Shown: in pieces, positions 1 through 11,877 of the stretch
How positions within the stretch are numbered: the stretch's first letter is position 1
How the letters are laid out: each line of letters begins with the position of its first letter
NCBI RefSeq assembly: GCF_000003605.2
Contig: NW_003120926.1
Coordinates: forward strand, 164,969-202,203
Direction: 5' to 3'
Source of the DNA: Saccoglossus kowalevskii
Taxonomy: Eukaryota; Hemichordata; Enteropneusta; Harrimaniidae
DNA length: 37,235 nt
Notes under the pieces: generated by a model
The model's input: only the letters and a program-made list of their open reading frames with translations
What the model was told of the DNA's origin: nothing
Database searches by the model: none
Made by a program: the position numbers and the translations under genes

Positions 1-1003
1 AAGGGGACAGGGTCATGACCTAAAAAGTACATGTCTGACAACATTACAATGAAACACATACAAGTACATGTATATATGCACAATGCAAAAACCTCTTTCA
101 TTTTTTTTTTTTTTTGAAGTTTGATCTGAGATAGGATCTGACCTCAAAATCCCAGTAATTCTGCCATTAAAGTATTAAAAAATAGCTAATTCAGTGTAAA
201 TGTATGTCTATTCTCGGAATGCTGATATTTCAGATAAAATTTTTGAATTTGCTGATTCACGAATCAAGTTAAAATTTGCTATACTATTTCAAAGTACACA
301 AACTACTCTACAAACTACATGTATCACATTCAAATTTTCAGGCCTCTATTTGAGAATATTTTAACAAAAGGTAAGCACACAGTCAGTATGATTGTATAAC
401 CTCAAGTGATATTAGGAACTTGGTTTGTTATTTACTACGAAGCCTATATTCATTGTACGCTCATACAGTAACCAACACTGTGCTTGTCAGCCCTTTGAAT
501 TACTTTTTTTTTATCGTCACTACCGGTAGTTACATCAATATTTGGCCAAATAAACGCATTTGGTATTTAGGTCAAAAAACAAAAACAAAAATCATATATG
601 AAGTACACCAGTAAGTTGGAGTAGGTAGTATTTTTTGGGGAGGTTTATTTTTTATGTTTTTTTATTTATTTTTTTTTGCTAGGTTTTCTCACTAGAATAT
701 ATATAATAATGTTTTAAGTATGAACATAAAAGATGGAATCCTAGGCTAGTTAGTTTTCAAGATAGCTTCTCCTCATACAAGCACTGGTTATAAATATTAA
801 ATTTCCATATAATTAAATTCATTTTGTTGTAATTTGCATGAAATAAAAAAAAATTCTAAAACAAGGGTAAGGGAACAGTTACCTGAATCGCAATAATTGT
901 TTTATTTTCACTTAAATATTCTGTACAATATATGTGGATTGTATGATAAGCTAATTAGTATCATCCACACTCCCATCCTCCTTCTCCTCCTAAGCTAAAC
1001 CAC

Positions 1004-1029
1004 TGACCTATGACCTATGACCTTCACCT
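1004..1029 (-). promoter_or_regulatory. Cluster of four nuclear-receptor half-sites (DR0/DR1)
   Basis: Read on the minus strand, the direction of the ABCG-like gene, there are four tandem half-sites: AGGTGA, then AGGTCA directly, then AGGTCA after one base, then AGGTCA after one base. Two exact AGGTCA copies one base apart is a DR1, the arrangement bound by RXR heterodimers, HNF4 and COUP-type receptors. It sits in a locally less AT-rich patch (about 970-1190) inside the presumed first intron. Function is inferred from the motif alone. Confidence 0.4.
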
Positions 1030-1249
1030 GCTCCCAACTGATCTCAGCTCAATGTACCTTTTGTTCTATTGCACTGGTCCTGATAATCAACTGACTTTAA
1101 AAGTGACAGGGTTAATGTTCAGGCTGGTTGCTTAGCAATGAGTGATGCGGGTGCTGTATCCCAGGTGACAAGGAAAAACACAGGTTATTGAGAATAGTAA
1201 AGTCCATTAACCCTTTATTCACACATTTTATAGTGTTGCCACACTGTTA

Positions 1250-1440
1250 CTGTAAAATATTTTATTTTAGCTGGAATTAATTTTTGCTTGTTTTGTATGG
1301 AATTAATTTTCACTGATTTTTGACAAGTTGAATGTAAAATATAGAAAAAAGGTATATTCTCTGGATTTTATTTTCACTGAATCATTCCTTCAGCAAAAAT
1401 AGCGAAAATTAATTCTAAGTGGAAATAAAGTATTCCACAG
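1250..1440. mobile_element. TA-flanked MITE, copy 1
   Basis: The element begins CTGTAAAATATTTTATTTT and ends in the imperfect inverse, AAATAAAGTATTCCACAG, with TA on both outer sides (1248-1249 and 1441-1442). This is the pattern of Tc1/mariner-type miniature elements: TA target duplication, terminal inverted repeats, no coding capacity, about 190 bp. A related copy with the same internal words (GGAATTAATTTT, CACTGATTTTTGA, AGCGAAAAT) lies at 5376-5583. Confidence 0.75.
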
Positions 1441-1831
1441 TATATCTATTTGCTCTGTTCAGAATGCATGTCAAATATTATGGTCACAAGAAGTTGTCAA
1501 ATCTACCATGATTTATCACAGATTATCTCCCTCACATTCATATTGATGTAAGTACTGGTCTGCCTTTACTGCTACTTGACGGCATTTAGAATGATAATTT
1601 ATGAATAATTATTGATATTACAGTTAATTCGTTTAATGAAAGCACTATAACAACAAATTAACAAGTCATTTAATACACTAAACAATCATGTTTAAAAATG
1701 ATTAATAAAATTATACAATATTGTAGCATCCCTATGTCACTGATATTAATACATGTGATTGCTTAATACATTCACCAAGGCCCTTTAACTCATTATTTAT
1801 AATCATGATCTTGATGAACCCCCTAACTTGG

Positions 1832-1999
1832 ATTCAATGCAAAGCTACTTACAAGATTGCGTCTGATTGGCTACCTAAATCTAACATCTACTAATCAGAC
1901 CAATCAGAGAGCAGCTTCTTTGTTAACAGGTGCTTTCGTTGTACCAAATTCTGCCTTGTATACATGTTTCAACTCAACTGCCAAATCATCCATCGAGCA
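1832..1999. repeat. Dispersed repeat with paired inverted CCAAT boxes, copy 1
   Basis: The core AGCTACTTACAAGATT is followed by TCTGATTGG (1862-1870) and its exact inverse CCAATCAGA (1900-1908), then by a GAGAGCAGCTT-type block. The same order recurs at 2181-2263 and 9042-9190. Similarity to the third copy continues to about 1999 through TGCCTTGTATA and a CAACTC/CATCCC block. I do not recognise the family and see no clear terminal inverted repeats. Confidence 0.65.
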
Positions 2000-2180
2000 G
2001 GCAGCGAACTAAAAATAAAGTTCAACCTGACATTGATTGATTTGATAATTGCTAAGTATTCAATATATTGATCTGTATGTCACATTACACTAACCTATTT
2101 GTCAGGTCATGCATAAATGAATGCAGGAAGCTAAAGTGGCAATGTCAGCATAAATCGTACATAACATGTTTTTACTTGTA

Positions 2181-2263
2181 TCAATGTGAAGCTACTTACA
2201 AGATTGCGTCTGATTGGCTATCCAACCCTAAACAATCAGACCAATCAGAGAGCAGCTTGTTTT
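2181..2263. repeat. Dispersed repeat with paired inverted CCAAT boxes, copy 2
   Basis: This copy carries TCTGATTGG at 2209-2217 and CCAATCAGA at 2241-2249, with the same flanking blocks as copy 1. Similarity stops shortly after GCAGCTTGTTT, so the right part is lost or replaced by unrelated, more GC-rich sequence (2290-2440). An open frame running through it on the plus strand (2068-2529) has no recognisable domain and I do not call it a gene. Confidence 0.65.
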
Positions 2264-3500
2264 TTAAAAGATTTTTTCAATTTTCTGCTTTGCTCGCTGA
2301 TCTTATCAACAATGCAGGGGTTTCGTTAAGAGCCGCTCGCCGGCAATATTGTCGTCAAATTGGTCGTCTACTTTTTGTTCTCTCTCCGCCTCCACCCCCC
2401 ACCGCCTCCGCTGGCCACTTTACACTGCTGAAAACCTTTCTATTTCTTTGGGGCCTATTGTTACAGGATGATGGCCTGCTATTAAATGCATTAGTGAAAA
2501 CCCATGACAATGTGAACGCTACGCTCTAAACACAGAGCATTCAAAAGCAAAATGGCCGAGTACTGTACAGTAAACCGTTTAATTTTCATTGCTAAGAACT
2601 ACCACGATTTTGAAATTTTATGGCAATCTTGAGAACAAAATCTCACAAAAGTAACTATTATAAAACATAGGGGAAGATATCACTACTACAAAATTTCAGA
2701 ATTATCTCTGATTTGGGAAAATTTCTCTTTCGCAAAATTAAAATAGTTCACAGAGCCTAATATTGTTATTATCATACTACATGTAGCTCAACACAAAATT
2801 TGTTTTGTCAATATTTGTTATTCAATAGCTTATTTATATTATTAAAAAAGAAATTAATAATTACATATTTTGTATCTACAAATCGGCTCCCAGATTTTAA
2901 TCGCTAACTCTTGAAATATTACAACTGAAAATTGAAAGATGGTGGCTGGTTACAACGCATGGACACAGAAAACCATGACGACCACATATAATTATATAAG
3001 TACAAGCACCTCAGGTAAACCCAGTCAGACAGCTTTGGTATGCGACAGTATCTCCATCAGCGAGCTAATGACCCCTACAAAGAAGGGTACTCATATTTGT
3101 GCACAATGAAATTCAATTAAGTATTCTTCAGGTTTAGTTACCACGCACTGTTACCAACATGTAACTAGGGGCATTTTCGTGATCCCCTTTTCAATGTACA
3201 GCTATTGGGTTAATTCAATGTGTAGTGGTCAGTTGCTATGGAAACATAAAACTCTAGAAACTGATTGGAGATAGGTAATCTAGCAAGAGTTAAACTTTCA
3301 AGATACATCACACTTGAACTTCAAGTAAATTGTCTTCAGATAAACAGTAAATTTCAGTTGCATGCAGTCACTGAAATATTCAATTTCACTGCAAGTATTG
3401 CCAGGTAACTACATGTACCTTGCAATGCTCCATGGCTTATGAGAATAAATGAACTATAAAGCAGACAACACTACCTAGAAACACATTTCAGCTGATTTAA

Positions 3501-4291
3501 TAATTCAAGATGTAGCTAATTTAGCTACCCAGTCAATAGATTAATTCAAGATGTAGTTAATTTAGCTACCCAGTCAATGTACTAATTCAAGATGTAGCTA
3601 ATTTAGCTACCCAGTCAGTGTACTAATTCAAGATGCAGCTAATTTAGCTATGTAGTCAATGTACTAATTCAAGATGCAGCTAATTTAGCTACCCAGTCAA
3701 TGTACTAATTCAAGATGTAGCTAATTTAGCTACCCAGTCAATGTACTAATTCAAGATGCAGCTAATTTAGCTACCCAGTCAATATATTAATTCAAGATAC
3801 AGCTAATTTAGCTACGTCAATATATTAATTCAAGATGTAGCTAATTTAGCTACGTAGTCAATGTACTAATTCAAGATGCAGCTAATTTAGCTACCCAGTC
3901 AATGTACTAATTCAAGATGTAGCTAATTTACCTACCCAGTCAATGTACTAATTCAAGATGCAGCTAATTTAGCTACGTAGTCAATATATTAATTCAAGAT
4001 GTAGCTAATTTAGCTACCCGGTCAATGTACTAATTCAAGATGCAGTTAATTTAGCTACCCAGTCAACATATTAATTCAAGATGCAGCTAATTTAGCTACC
4101 CAGTCAATATATTAATTCAAGATACAGCTAATTTAGCTACGTAGTCAATGTACTAATTCAAGATGTAGCTAATTTAGCTACCCAGTCAATGTACTAATTC
4201 AAGATGTATCTAATTTAGCTACCCAGTCAGTGTACTAATTCAAGATGTAGCTAATTTAGCTATCTAGTCAATGTAGCTAATTTATCTACCC
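3501..4291. repeat. 41-bp minisatellite, about 19 copies
   Basis: A head-to-tail array of a unit starting TAATTCAAGATG and carrying GTAGCTAATTTAGCTAC, which is a near-perfect palindrome. Nineteen full or nearly full units and a partial one are readable. Units differ mainly in the linker, ending in TGTAC or in ATAT, and in CCCAGTC against GTAGTC after the palindrome; one unit (about 3787-3824) is a few bases short. It lies inside the presumed ABCG intron. Confidence 0.95.
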
Positions 4292-5005
4292 AATACATTC
4301 TTATGATGAGAATGTTTTACTATTTTTAACTATTTAATTTATTGGCAATTGAAACAAAAACAATACCGGTACTAAATTAACAGTGAATCAGTTAGAAATA
4401 TAATTTTTTTGGCTATATTCAACTACTCAATAGATGTCTATCCCTTCTCCCAACCCCTACCAAACTCCTCTGAACTTCCTCATAAGACTGACATAAACCT
4501 GGTAGACAAAATTATAGATTTCATATAAATTTCTTAAAACAAATACCACAGATTTCAGTTTCACAACACAGTGTCACTGTGCCTATATATCAACCAATAT
4601 AATCATATACTGAATAATAAAGAGCATCTGTTTTCAGCTGCACTCCGGACATAGCCTGACATATACAATGTAATGTGACATCGGTTGAGGCAATATCTAA
4701 TTAAAAAAAAAAGGATATTGCACGTATAGTCAATCACTATGGGCATTATTAGCTTTCAGGACTGTTAGCTTTCAGTCTGGTAATGAAGGGAACTCAAATG
4801 ACAGCTAGAGATTTAAGCAAAAGTATGTCAGAAATAACTGTCATAGTTATAACTAAACATTCAGAAATAATGTTTTTTTTTGCAATTGATATAAATTGAC
4901 GTTCTAGTGAAATGTTGACAACTAAATTGTTCAAAGTGTTTAATAACAAATGTTTGAATGCAATTATCATTCCTGTAAAAATGTTGGTCATTTTAAATTT
5001 TTTTT

Positions 5006-5026
5006 TAGAGAGAGAGAGAGAGAGAT
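5006..5026. repeat. (AG)n microsatellite
   Basis: A short uninterrupted AG dinucleotide run next to a poly-T stretch. No gene is associated with it. Confidence 0.85.
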
Positions 5027-5375
5027 CTGCAGCCAATAGCAAATTACAACCACAAAATTAACCGAGAAAATATGTAAAATAAAAATAAAAAGTGTACAGA
5101 TCTTCCCACAAACATTTGTACGAGTTGTACCACTGCATGTCATTGTTATTTGAAAACAAGTCTAGTTTTGAGTTTGGCATATCCCTACAGCTTAGACGTA
5201 TTGTTACAAACAGATTAACATTTTTAGAGCTATACAAAAGTACAGCCACAATCACCCACCGAACAAATAAATACACCAGCACCATTCATAACCAGAAGGC
5301 TTTAATTACGTGCTACTCAAATTACAAGCGTTGTCAGTAGACCAGCCATTTGTTACTAATTCGTTTTTTTATGTA

Positions 5376-5583
5376 CTGTGCAATACTTTGTTTTCGCTGG
5401 AATTAATTTTCGCTGAAAAGGTTTTTTGGGCGTTTTGTGTGAAATTTATTTTCACTGATTTTTGATGAGTTTAATGTGAAATATAAGAAAAAATGTATAT
5501 TCGCTGGATTTTATTTTCACAAAGACATCCCTTCAGCGAAAATAGCGAAAATAAATTCCAAGCGAATATAAAGTATTCTACAG
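5376..5583. mobile_element. TA-flanked MITE, copy 2
   Basis: The left end CTGTGCAATACTTTGTTTTC and the right end, inverse CTGTAGAATACTTTATATTC, form terminal inverted repeats of about 26 bp, with TA on each outer side (5374-5375, 5584-5585). The interior matches the 1250-1440 element in the same orientation. It is a non-autonomous Tc1/mariner-like element by structure; no transposase is present. Confidence 0.8.
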
Positions 5584-6203
5584 TACTTGCTTCAGGGATA
5601 TGAACAATACTTTCTAATATATTAAAGATTTTTTTGTCTTGGGTTTTAGTTTAATTTTGCTTGCTTGGAGACTCAAATATTAAATGTATTCTTAATGCAA
5701 GTTATTCGCTCTGAGCACCACACACAAATATTTATTGCAGGCACGAAGACGTAATATATTATTTAAGATAGGACGCAGCAAATGCACTTCTGACATTTCA
5801 CAAAATTATTCCCAGCAACTTGCACTCCAGGCTTTTTGAAAGTCTGGAGAACAAATTTATTGTATCTGAACTGAGATTTATCAAACTAAATTGTACAATG
5901 TATGTGTTTTGACAATTTTTCAATTCAAGAAGATGGACACTAGGCTAGGGTTTATTATGCAGAATACTCAGAAGCATTGTTTCCATGGAAACTAGTTGAG
6001 ATATCTTAATTTTTTAGTTTCTCTTTGTCATCATCTAATAAATAGATAAATTTGTAAAAATCTTTTTTTTTATATTGATACATCTATTGATAAAATTAGG
6101 TCTTTTGAAATAAAAAGTTGAGAAATGAATCATTAGAGAGATTGAGGGGAGCTAATTAGGGCAACTTAAAAATACTTTGACAGGCCTTAAAACTAACAGT
6201 AGC

Positions 6204-6302
6204 CATTCATTCATTCATTCATTCATTCATTCATTCATTCATATTCATTCATTCATTCATTCATTCATTCATTCATTCATCATTCATTCATTCATTCATT
6301 TA
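6204..6302. repeat. (CATT)n microsatellite
   Basis: A tetranucleotide array of about 100 bp with two phase breaks, near 6241 and 6281. Confidence 0.95.
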
Positions 6303-7183
6303 TTTAATTACATTCACTCACACTTTTCTGCATGGCTGTAAGTACCTACTAAACCTGATGCACCCAATATTTCTATGGAACTACCAGCTCTTAAATTAAA
6401 ACTGGTAGCCCTGCAAAACAATTATTATTTAATTCCAAGAACTACGCACATATTTGTCTATACCCTAACCACATGTACTACTAACTGATATGCTAATCTT
6501 TGCAATTTGATTGGGCAAAACGAATGCAGTTTATTGCGTTATCACTTCACCTCTGTTTGAACGCGCAAATAAACATATACAAAACTTAATTAGATTAAAT
6601 GTCTCTGTATTACGTAATATAACAGTCTAAAATTGATATTAATAAAAATTCACTAACTATTCAGCTAATATAAGCATGCGCTATTATTAGAAAAATAACA
6701 TGCCAACTCGTCATTTTGTAACCATGGCAACTATTACATGTAGTCATTTCCTAAGAGACATAAATAATGTAAACGCATTGTAACACCTGTAGGATATTCT
6801 GCATTGTCATACTTGGAAGCGGGGTCAACAAACTTTCACAGCTGTTACTCCTCTCGGTCTCATAAGTTCACAGTCGGTATAACCTTTTATATTTCAATAA
6901 TGTTTAGCTGCTCTTATCATTTATCACATCTGCCCGTGGTTGTATACATGGAAAAACTGATTTTTTTGTCAATTTTTCATATTTTCGAACCCATGTGTAA
7001 TACTCAGTGAAGATGTATGAGGTACGAAATGAATAAATGAGTCATGTGATCAAATAACCGAGCAACTATTTATGTGCACAGTGCTGAGTCTTAATTTCTT
7101 TCTTGTAAACAAACAATGTATTTAACATTTGTGTTTACTCGCATTAAACCTCCCTATTTTATGTACTGTATTTGCTCTATTGG

Positions 7184-7510
7184 CAGGGATTGAAATAGAA
7201 TTTTTTCCTTGCATGCACAGTGTGCATGTTGAATTTGAAATTTACCTGCACTAACTTGTTGTGAAATGCACCACTTTTAAAGTTTTAATAAGATTTACGG
7301 GTTCTCGATCAATGTGAACACGAAAGAATTTGCTTTTTTTTTAGTTACCTTACAATATTTGTTGAACTTAATTTAGGCTTAGTGAATATAATGAGAAAAT
7401 GTTGTGTTTATTGCTACATGCACAGCGTGCACATTATATTTTGAGTTTACTTGCACTAGCTAATAATCTATGTGCATAGTGCAGTGTGCACCAGAGTATT
7501 TCGACCCCTG
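7184..7510. mobile_element. CAGGG-ended MITE (possibly hAT-like)
   Basis: The ends are CAGGGATTGAAATA on the left and the inverse of CAGGGGTCGAAATA on the right. ATTGG is found immediately outside both ends (7179-7183 and 7511-7515) and may be part of a decayed target duplication. CAGGG ends are common in hAT elements, which make 8-bp duplications; only 5 bp match here, so the class is uncertain. Subterminal GCACAGTGTGCA and GTGCATAGTGCAGTGTGC words add internal dyad symmetry. There is no coding capacity. Confidence 0.6.
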
Positions 7511-9041
7511 ATTGGTAATGCAAGCATTTACGCAAACATCAGTGTTCCTATTATAATACTAGAGTATAATTTCAACTTTCACTAGGAAATTTCTATTTCT
7601 AAACTATTTATAAAATCATGATGTACATTACAATGTATCTATTTCTTGCATTGAACTGATGACCTTAATCTACAAAATTTCAATAAAATTTAATAAACTC
7701 TTGTAAAAATAAAAATAAAACATTAACATAAGTAAATTTAATATAACAAATTGGAAAAAAAAAGTTGATCCTATATAAATATACCCCATGAATACACAAA
7801 TCTAGTTGGCACGCCCCTTAGTTATCCAAAATTAATCGCTATACACCGTGTCTAACTGGATCTAATTCGCACATCACTTCCAAATCCAGATAAACTGGTA
7901 CATACATGTCCCTTGAATAACTAGGTTTTATTAGAAACAGAAAAAAATTCAGAAACTTGTTAGCTTAATGAAACAAGGCCTGATTTATGCTGCTCATAGT
8001 GGAATAGGACCGTACCAGCAATATACTCAATGTACCCTTTTAGGTTCTAAAAGCTACATCTGACTAAACACCTGGGGGCTCCCCATTTTCTAGATGAATT
8101 ATAACAAAACCACATAATCAGATGATCCACTGTTTGTGCAGCCAAGAGATAGATCAATTATCGCGAACACTTAGATGAACCACTCACTCACATACTGCTA
8201 GTACCAACCTTTCATGCACGAATCAAGTTATGCATACTCGCATGAGAATTTCTATAAATTTCCATATATTGATCTCATATGAGATTTACCTCATTTCACA
8301 CATAATTTGCATGTTGAGAATACTCAGGTCTCTCTCTGATGAGATCTCATGAGGTAATCTTGGTATAGGTGTTTGTACAGGCAAAAATTATACCATATAA
8401 ACCATAGAATTTTAGAAGAAAAAAATTACACGTATAGTAAGTACAAATCAGTATAAAGTAACCCCCAAAAAAAAGTTATATTACGACAGAAAATTTTTCT
8501 CACATAATTTACAGTATGATTAAAATACAAATGACTGTGTTGGCTAAGCAATTAGAATCTAGAGAGCTGACTGGCGGAGGCAAGGTGATATCATTTGTTA
8601 AGATGCTACCGCTGTAAGTTGTAACACAGTTTCTATGATATCACTTTACATATCATGTCTGGCTGTGACTCTTATTTTTAACCCCCTGCTACTAAGAATG
8701 TAGAATTACCTATACCAAACTAATATCATATGTTTTCGTATAAATACTACTACTATAATACTATTCTACTGCTAGAAATTACTTATTTATTCTTGTCAGA
8801 AATAATATTAAAAATAACAAATATGAATAATTAATATTGATGGAACAAACATGATGTTAAATTTATAAAAACACTGACATAAGACCAATATTACAAAGTT
8901 TTTTTTTTCCTTTCTAAGTAAAGCAAGAAGTCATGATTATTTCACAAGTGTCCTGAATTCTAAACTCCAACGTCTAAACATCTTTACACGAGAGAAAGCT
9001 AGATAAATGTTTCAAAAAAAAAATTTCTCCATGAAATCAGA

Positions 9042-9190
9042 GCCAATGGGCAGCTACTTACAAGATTCTCCCTAATTGGCTACTAACCCCTAATTAACAC
9101 CAATCAGAGAACAGCTTGTTTGTTGGCAGTTTTTTTGATGTATCAAATGTTGCCTTGTATATATGCTTCATCCCAAATGTGAAATTATCA
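9042..9190. repeat. Dispersed repeat with paired inverted CCAAT boxes, copy 3
   Basis: This is a more diverged copy of the repeat at 1832 and 2181. CAGCTACTTACAAGATT is followed by TAATTGGCTA, then CCAATCAGA at 9100-9108 and ACAGCTTGTTTGTT. Its right part, with TGCCTTGTATATATG, matches copy 1 but not copy 2. Confidence 0.6.
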
Positions 9191-10264
9191 GCTTGTAGAA
9201 CTATCTAACTAATTGTTATAGTATCCACTGTTTAGCATAATATATCAAATTAGAAGCACATTTCCAAACCAGCACACAAGTCAAAAATTACAAATCTTCT
9301 ATCATGGATTCTAAAAATATTTCCCTATACATTTGTATATATAAATATTGACCATAGATATATTTACATTAAGGATGCTGTACACGTTTTTGGTATTGAT
9401 TTTCTAACCCTGTTCGTCCTACGTTTTTTACATTGACTTGACCAAATTAGGGTTCAAGAGCACAAGCAACTAATAGACCAAATACGGTACATACAATTTT
9501 TTTATTAATACCAGCAGTTCTAAAACTATAAATTATTATCAAGTAATTTTAGGAGGTAAAGTTTTAAGATATCTCATCAGTAGATTAGAGTTAGCGGAGA
9601 GCAAATTTCAAAAGGTCAAATTTAGGTGAACTAAAAAAATCACCATTTTCATGACCCTGGATATTATTCGTTATATCTGGGTTTTGTAAAAAGCAAAAAA
9701 TACTGTAATGTCAGGGAAATTAGATTATTTGTTTCCATGGTAGCCAACTTACTTAAATGACTGATTTATACATAAGAATTTGTCACATCTGGTAAAAAAA
9801 AATGTAAATATATTCACCACGGTTAGAATTAAAAAAACGTCATAGCTACGATAGCTACATTCCCTGTCTATCACTAACCACATTACAATGAATGCATTAC
9901 CTCTACATGCATGCATTATAACCACAAATGTTTTTTTTAAACTTACCACAATCTACTTGACATTCATCCACATAAGTTATTGAAATAGACAACCCCTATT
10001 TTTCCCTGTGATATATCGTGTCGCAACTTATTAGACACCTTTATGTAACTATATTAAATGGCTTCCTGTTTTGAGAGTATCGAAATAACCTTTTCAGCTC
10101 GTATGCATGCTTCTATTGCGATTGTCCGATGTGTGGCAAGGGAAAATCAGGACTGAATTGTAAAAGCAAGAAAATAACCATTTTGTCAGATATAGCTTCA
10201 CGGATGTCATAATGAGGATCGAGATGGACCCACGCAATGCTACAACATTATTTGTCCACTTACA

Positions 10265-10571
10265 TTAAAGGGCAGCAGTCGTCGCGCTGCGCATGTGCGA
10301 CATTTATGTTCATAAACACAGAGTTTCCAACAATCCAATGTGCTCTTCTAATTGAAATCACAAGTATGAGGTTTAACCTGGGCGTGACTTGCACTAATTA
10401 CCGCTGGTGCCGTTTTAGATACCTCCCAATCGCCTAAAATTACCTAATTGAAGCTTGGTAAAGTCTCAGTTTGTACTCGTTGATCTGCGCAACAGTCAAA
10501 GTCGCCATCTTTGTTTATATGATGACCAATATATCTCGCGCATGCGTGGCACGACGACTACCGCCCTTTAA
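10265..10571. mobile_element. TTAA-flanked MITE, family A (full copy)
   Basis: The left end is TTAAAGGGCAGCAGTCGTCG. The right end in inverse reads TTAAAGGGCGGTAGTCGTCG, and the inverted repeat continues to about 35 bp with GCGCATG words on both sides. Outer TTAA on each side suggests a TTAA target duplication, as made by piggyBac-type transposases. The element is about 307 bp with no coding capacity and is markedly richer in CpG than its surroundings. A shorter copy lies at 14825-14957 and relics at 32797-32875 and 35045-35077. Confidence 0.8.
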
Positions 10572-11877
10572 ACTAGAGCTGTGGGCAATGACTATATTTA
10601 CATTTATTTCATAACACATTTATAAATAGGGCGGAGACAAATTTTTTGAAAAATTTTTAATACAGTGAAAATTTAGAAATTTGTAACAGTGACAATTTTC
10701 GGGGGAATCTGAGAGTCAGTGACTAGCAAAATTTTGTCTTCACGAAACTCGTAAAATCACGAAAAATTTCTAGCGATTTAGAGTAAATGTTATACAGACT
10801 TAAGAATCAAGGGTGAACGTCTGTATGCATTTTAACCTATATACAATACTGTACCATGAAGCCAGTCTATGAATGGTATGTATTAGCTCAACAGAGTCTG
10901 ACTGGACAGACTCATTACACTAGCAATAAGGTTAATGCTGTAACATATACATATGGATAATAGGCTCTGTCAGTTGACCTCACAATAACAAAGGAAGCAC
11001 ATGGATCAGCTGCTATTCTCCGGCCATTGTTCGTATTCTGTAAACTGGGCAAGGGTAAAGTAGACCCTGACAAGTTAATAAAGTTAGTAGCTTATTAATG
11101 CATAAATGTTATTAATCCTTATCTTGTCAAGTCAATGTAAAAGTATATATAGTGCTGGCAGGTTACACTCAAATGATATATCATCATATTCAGATATATT
11201 AAGAAGGGGAAGGATCAATAAAAAAGAAAAATATTTCCTAACTGATGTTTGAAAAAAAAAAGTATATTAATTTAAATGAAACATTACTTAGGACTGAGTG
11301 GTAACAAAGAGCTCCAGGGTGTAAGTGTACAGTACAGAAAAAATTTCAAGATACATGCAAGGAAAAGCTGAAATAGTTAATAAAAAATTAACCTTATTAA
11401 CAACACATGACCTTAAATTGGTGTCAATACACATCCAAGTGGCATCAGACAACACATGCAATTTATAACTGGTAAATGGAACTAATTGATCCATTTAGGG
11501 TCAGAGCTCCATGATATAATGTTGTAAAATGACGTCATAAAAAGACGATTATGAATCGGCTCTGGAAAGATGATGAGAAATACAACTATCTATCAAATTG
11601 AAGTCACACGCTTCAAAAACTAGACACAATGACGGCACCAGTGTATATGTCGGTGTGTTAATTAGGGAATCCTTAATTATTGATTCTGTACAGAAGCTTG
11701 GCTTCCAGTACAATAGCATCCATGCTAATTCATAAAACACATCTGTGAATTTTAACATAAAAAAAATTTGCAAATATTATTATTAATACCTGAATATCAG
11801 TATTCACTCTTAAAGTTTATTGTTTAATTTGATATTAATATCTCAGCGTATTGTTATTATTAAAATTAGATAATAGC

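Noticed and set aside
2068-2529. Plus-strand open frame of 153 codons
   Set aside because: It runs through a dispersed repeat copy and a CT-rich stretch (poly-Pro), with no recognisable domain, so it is most likely chance.
3501-4291. Possible CRISPR-like array
   Set aside because: Repeats are contiguous with no unique spacers of constant length, and the genome is eukaryotic; it is a minisatellite.
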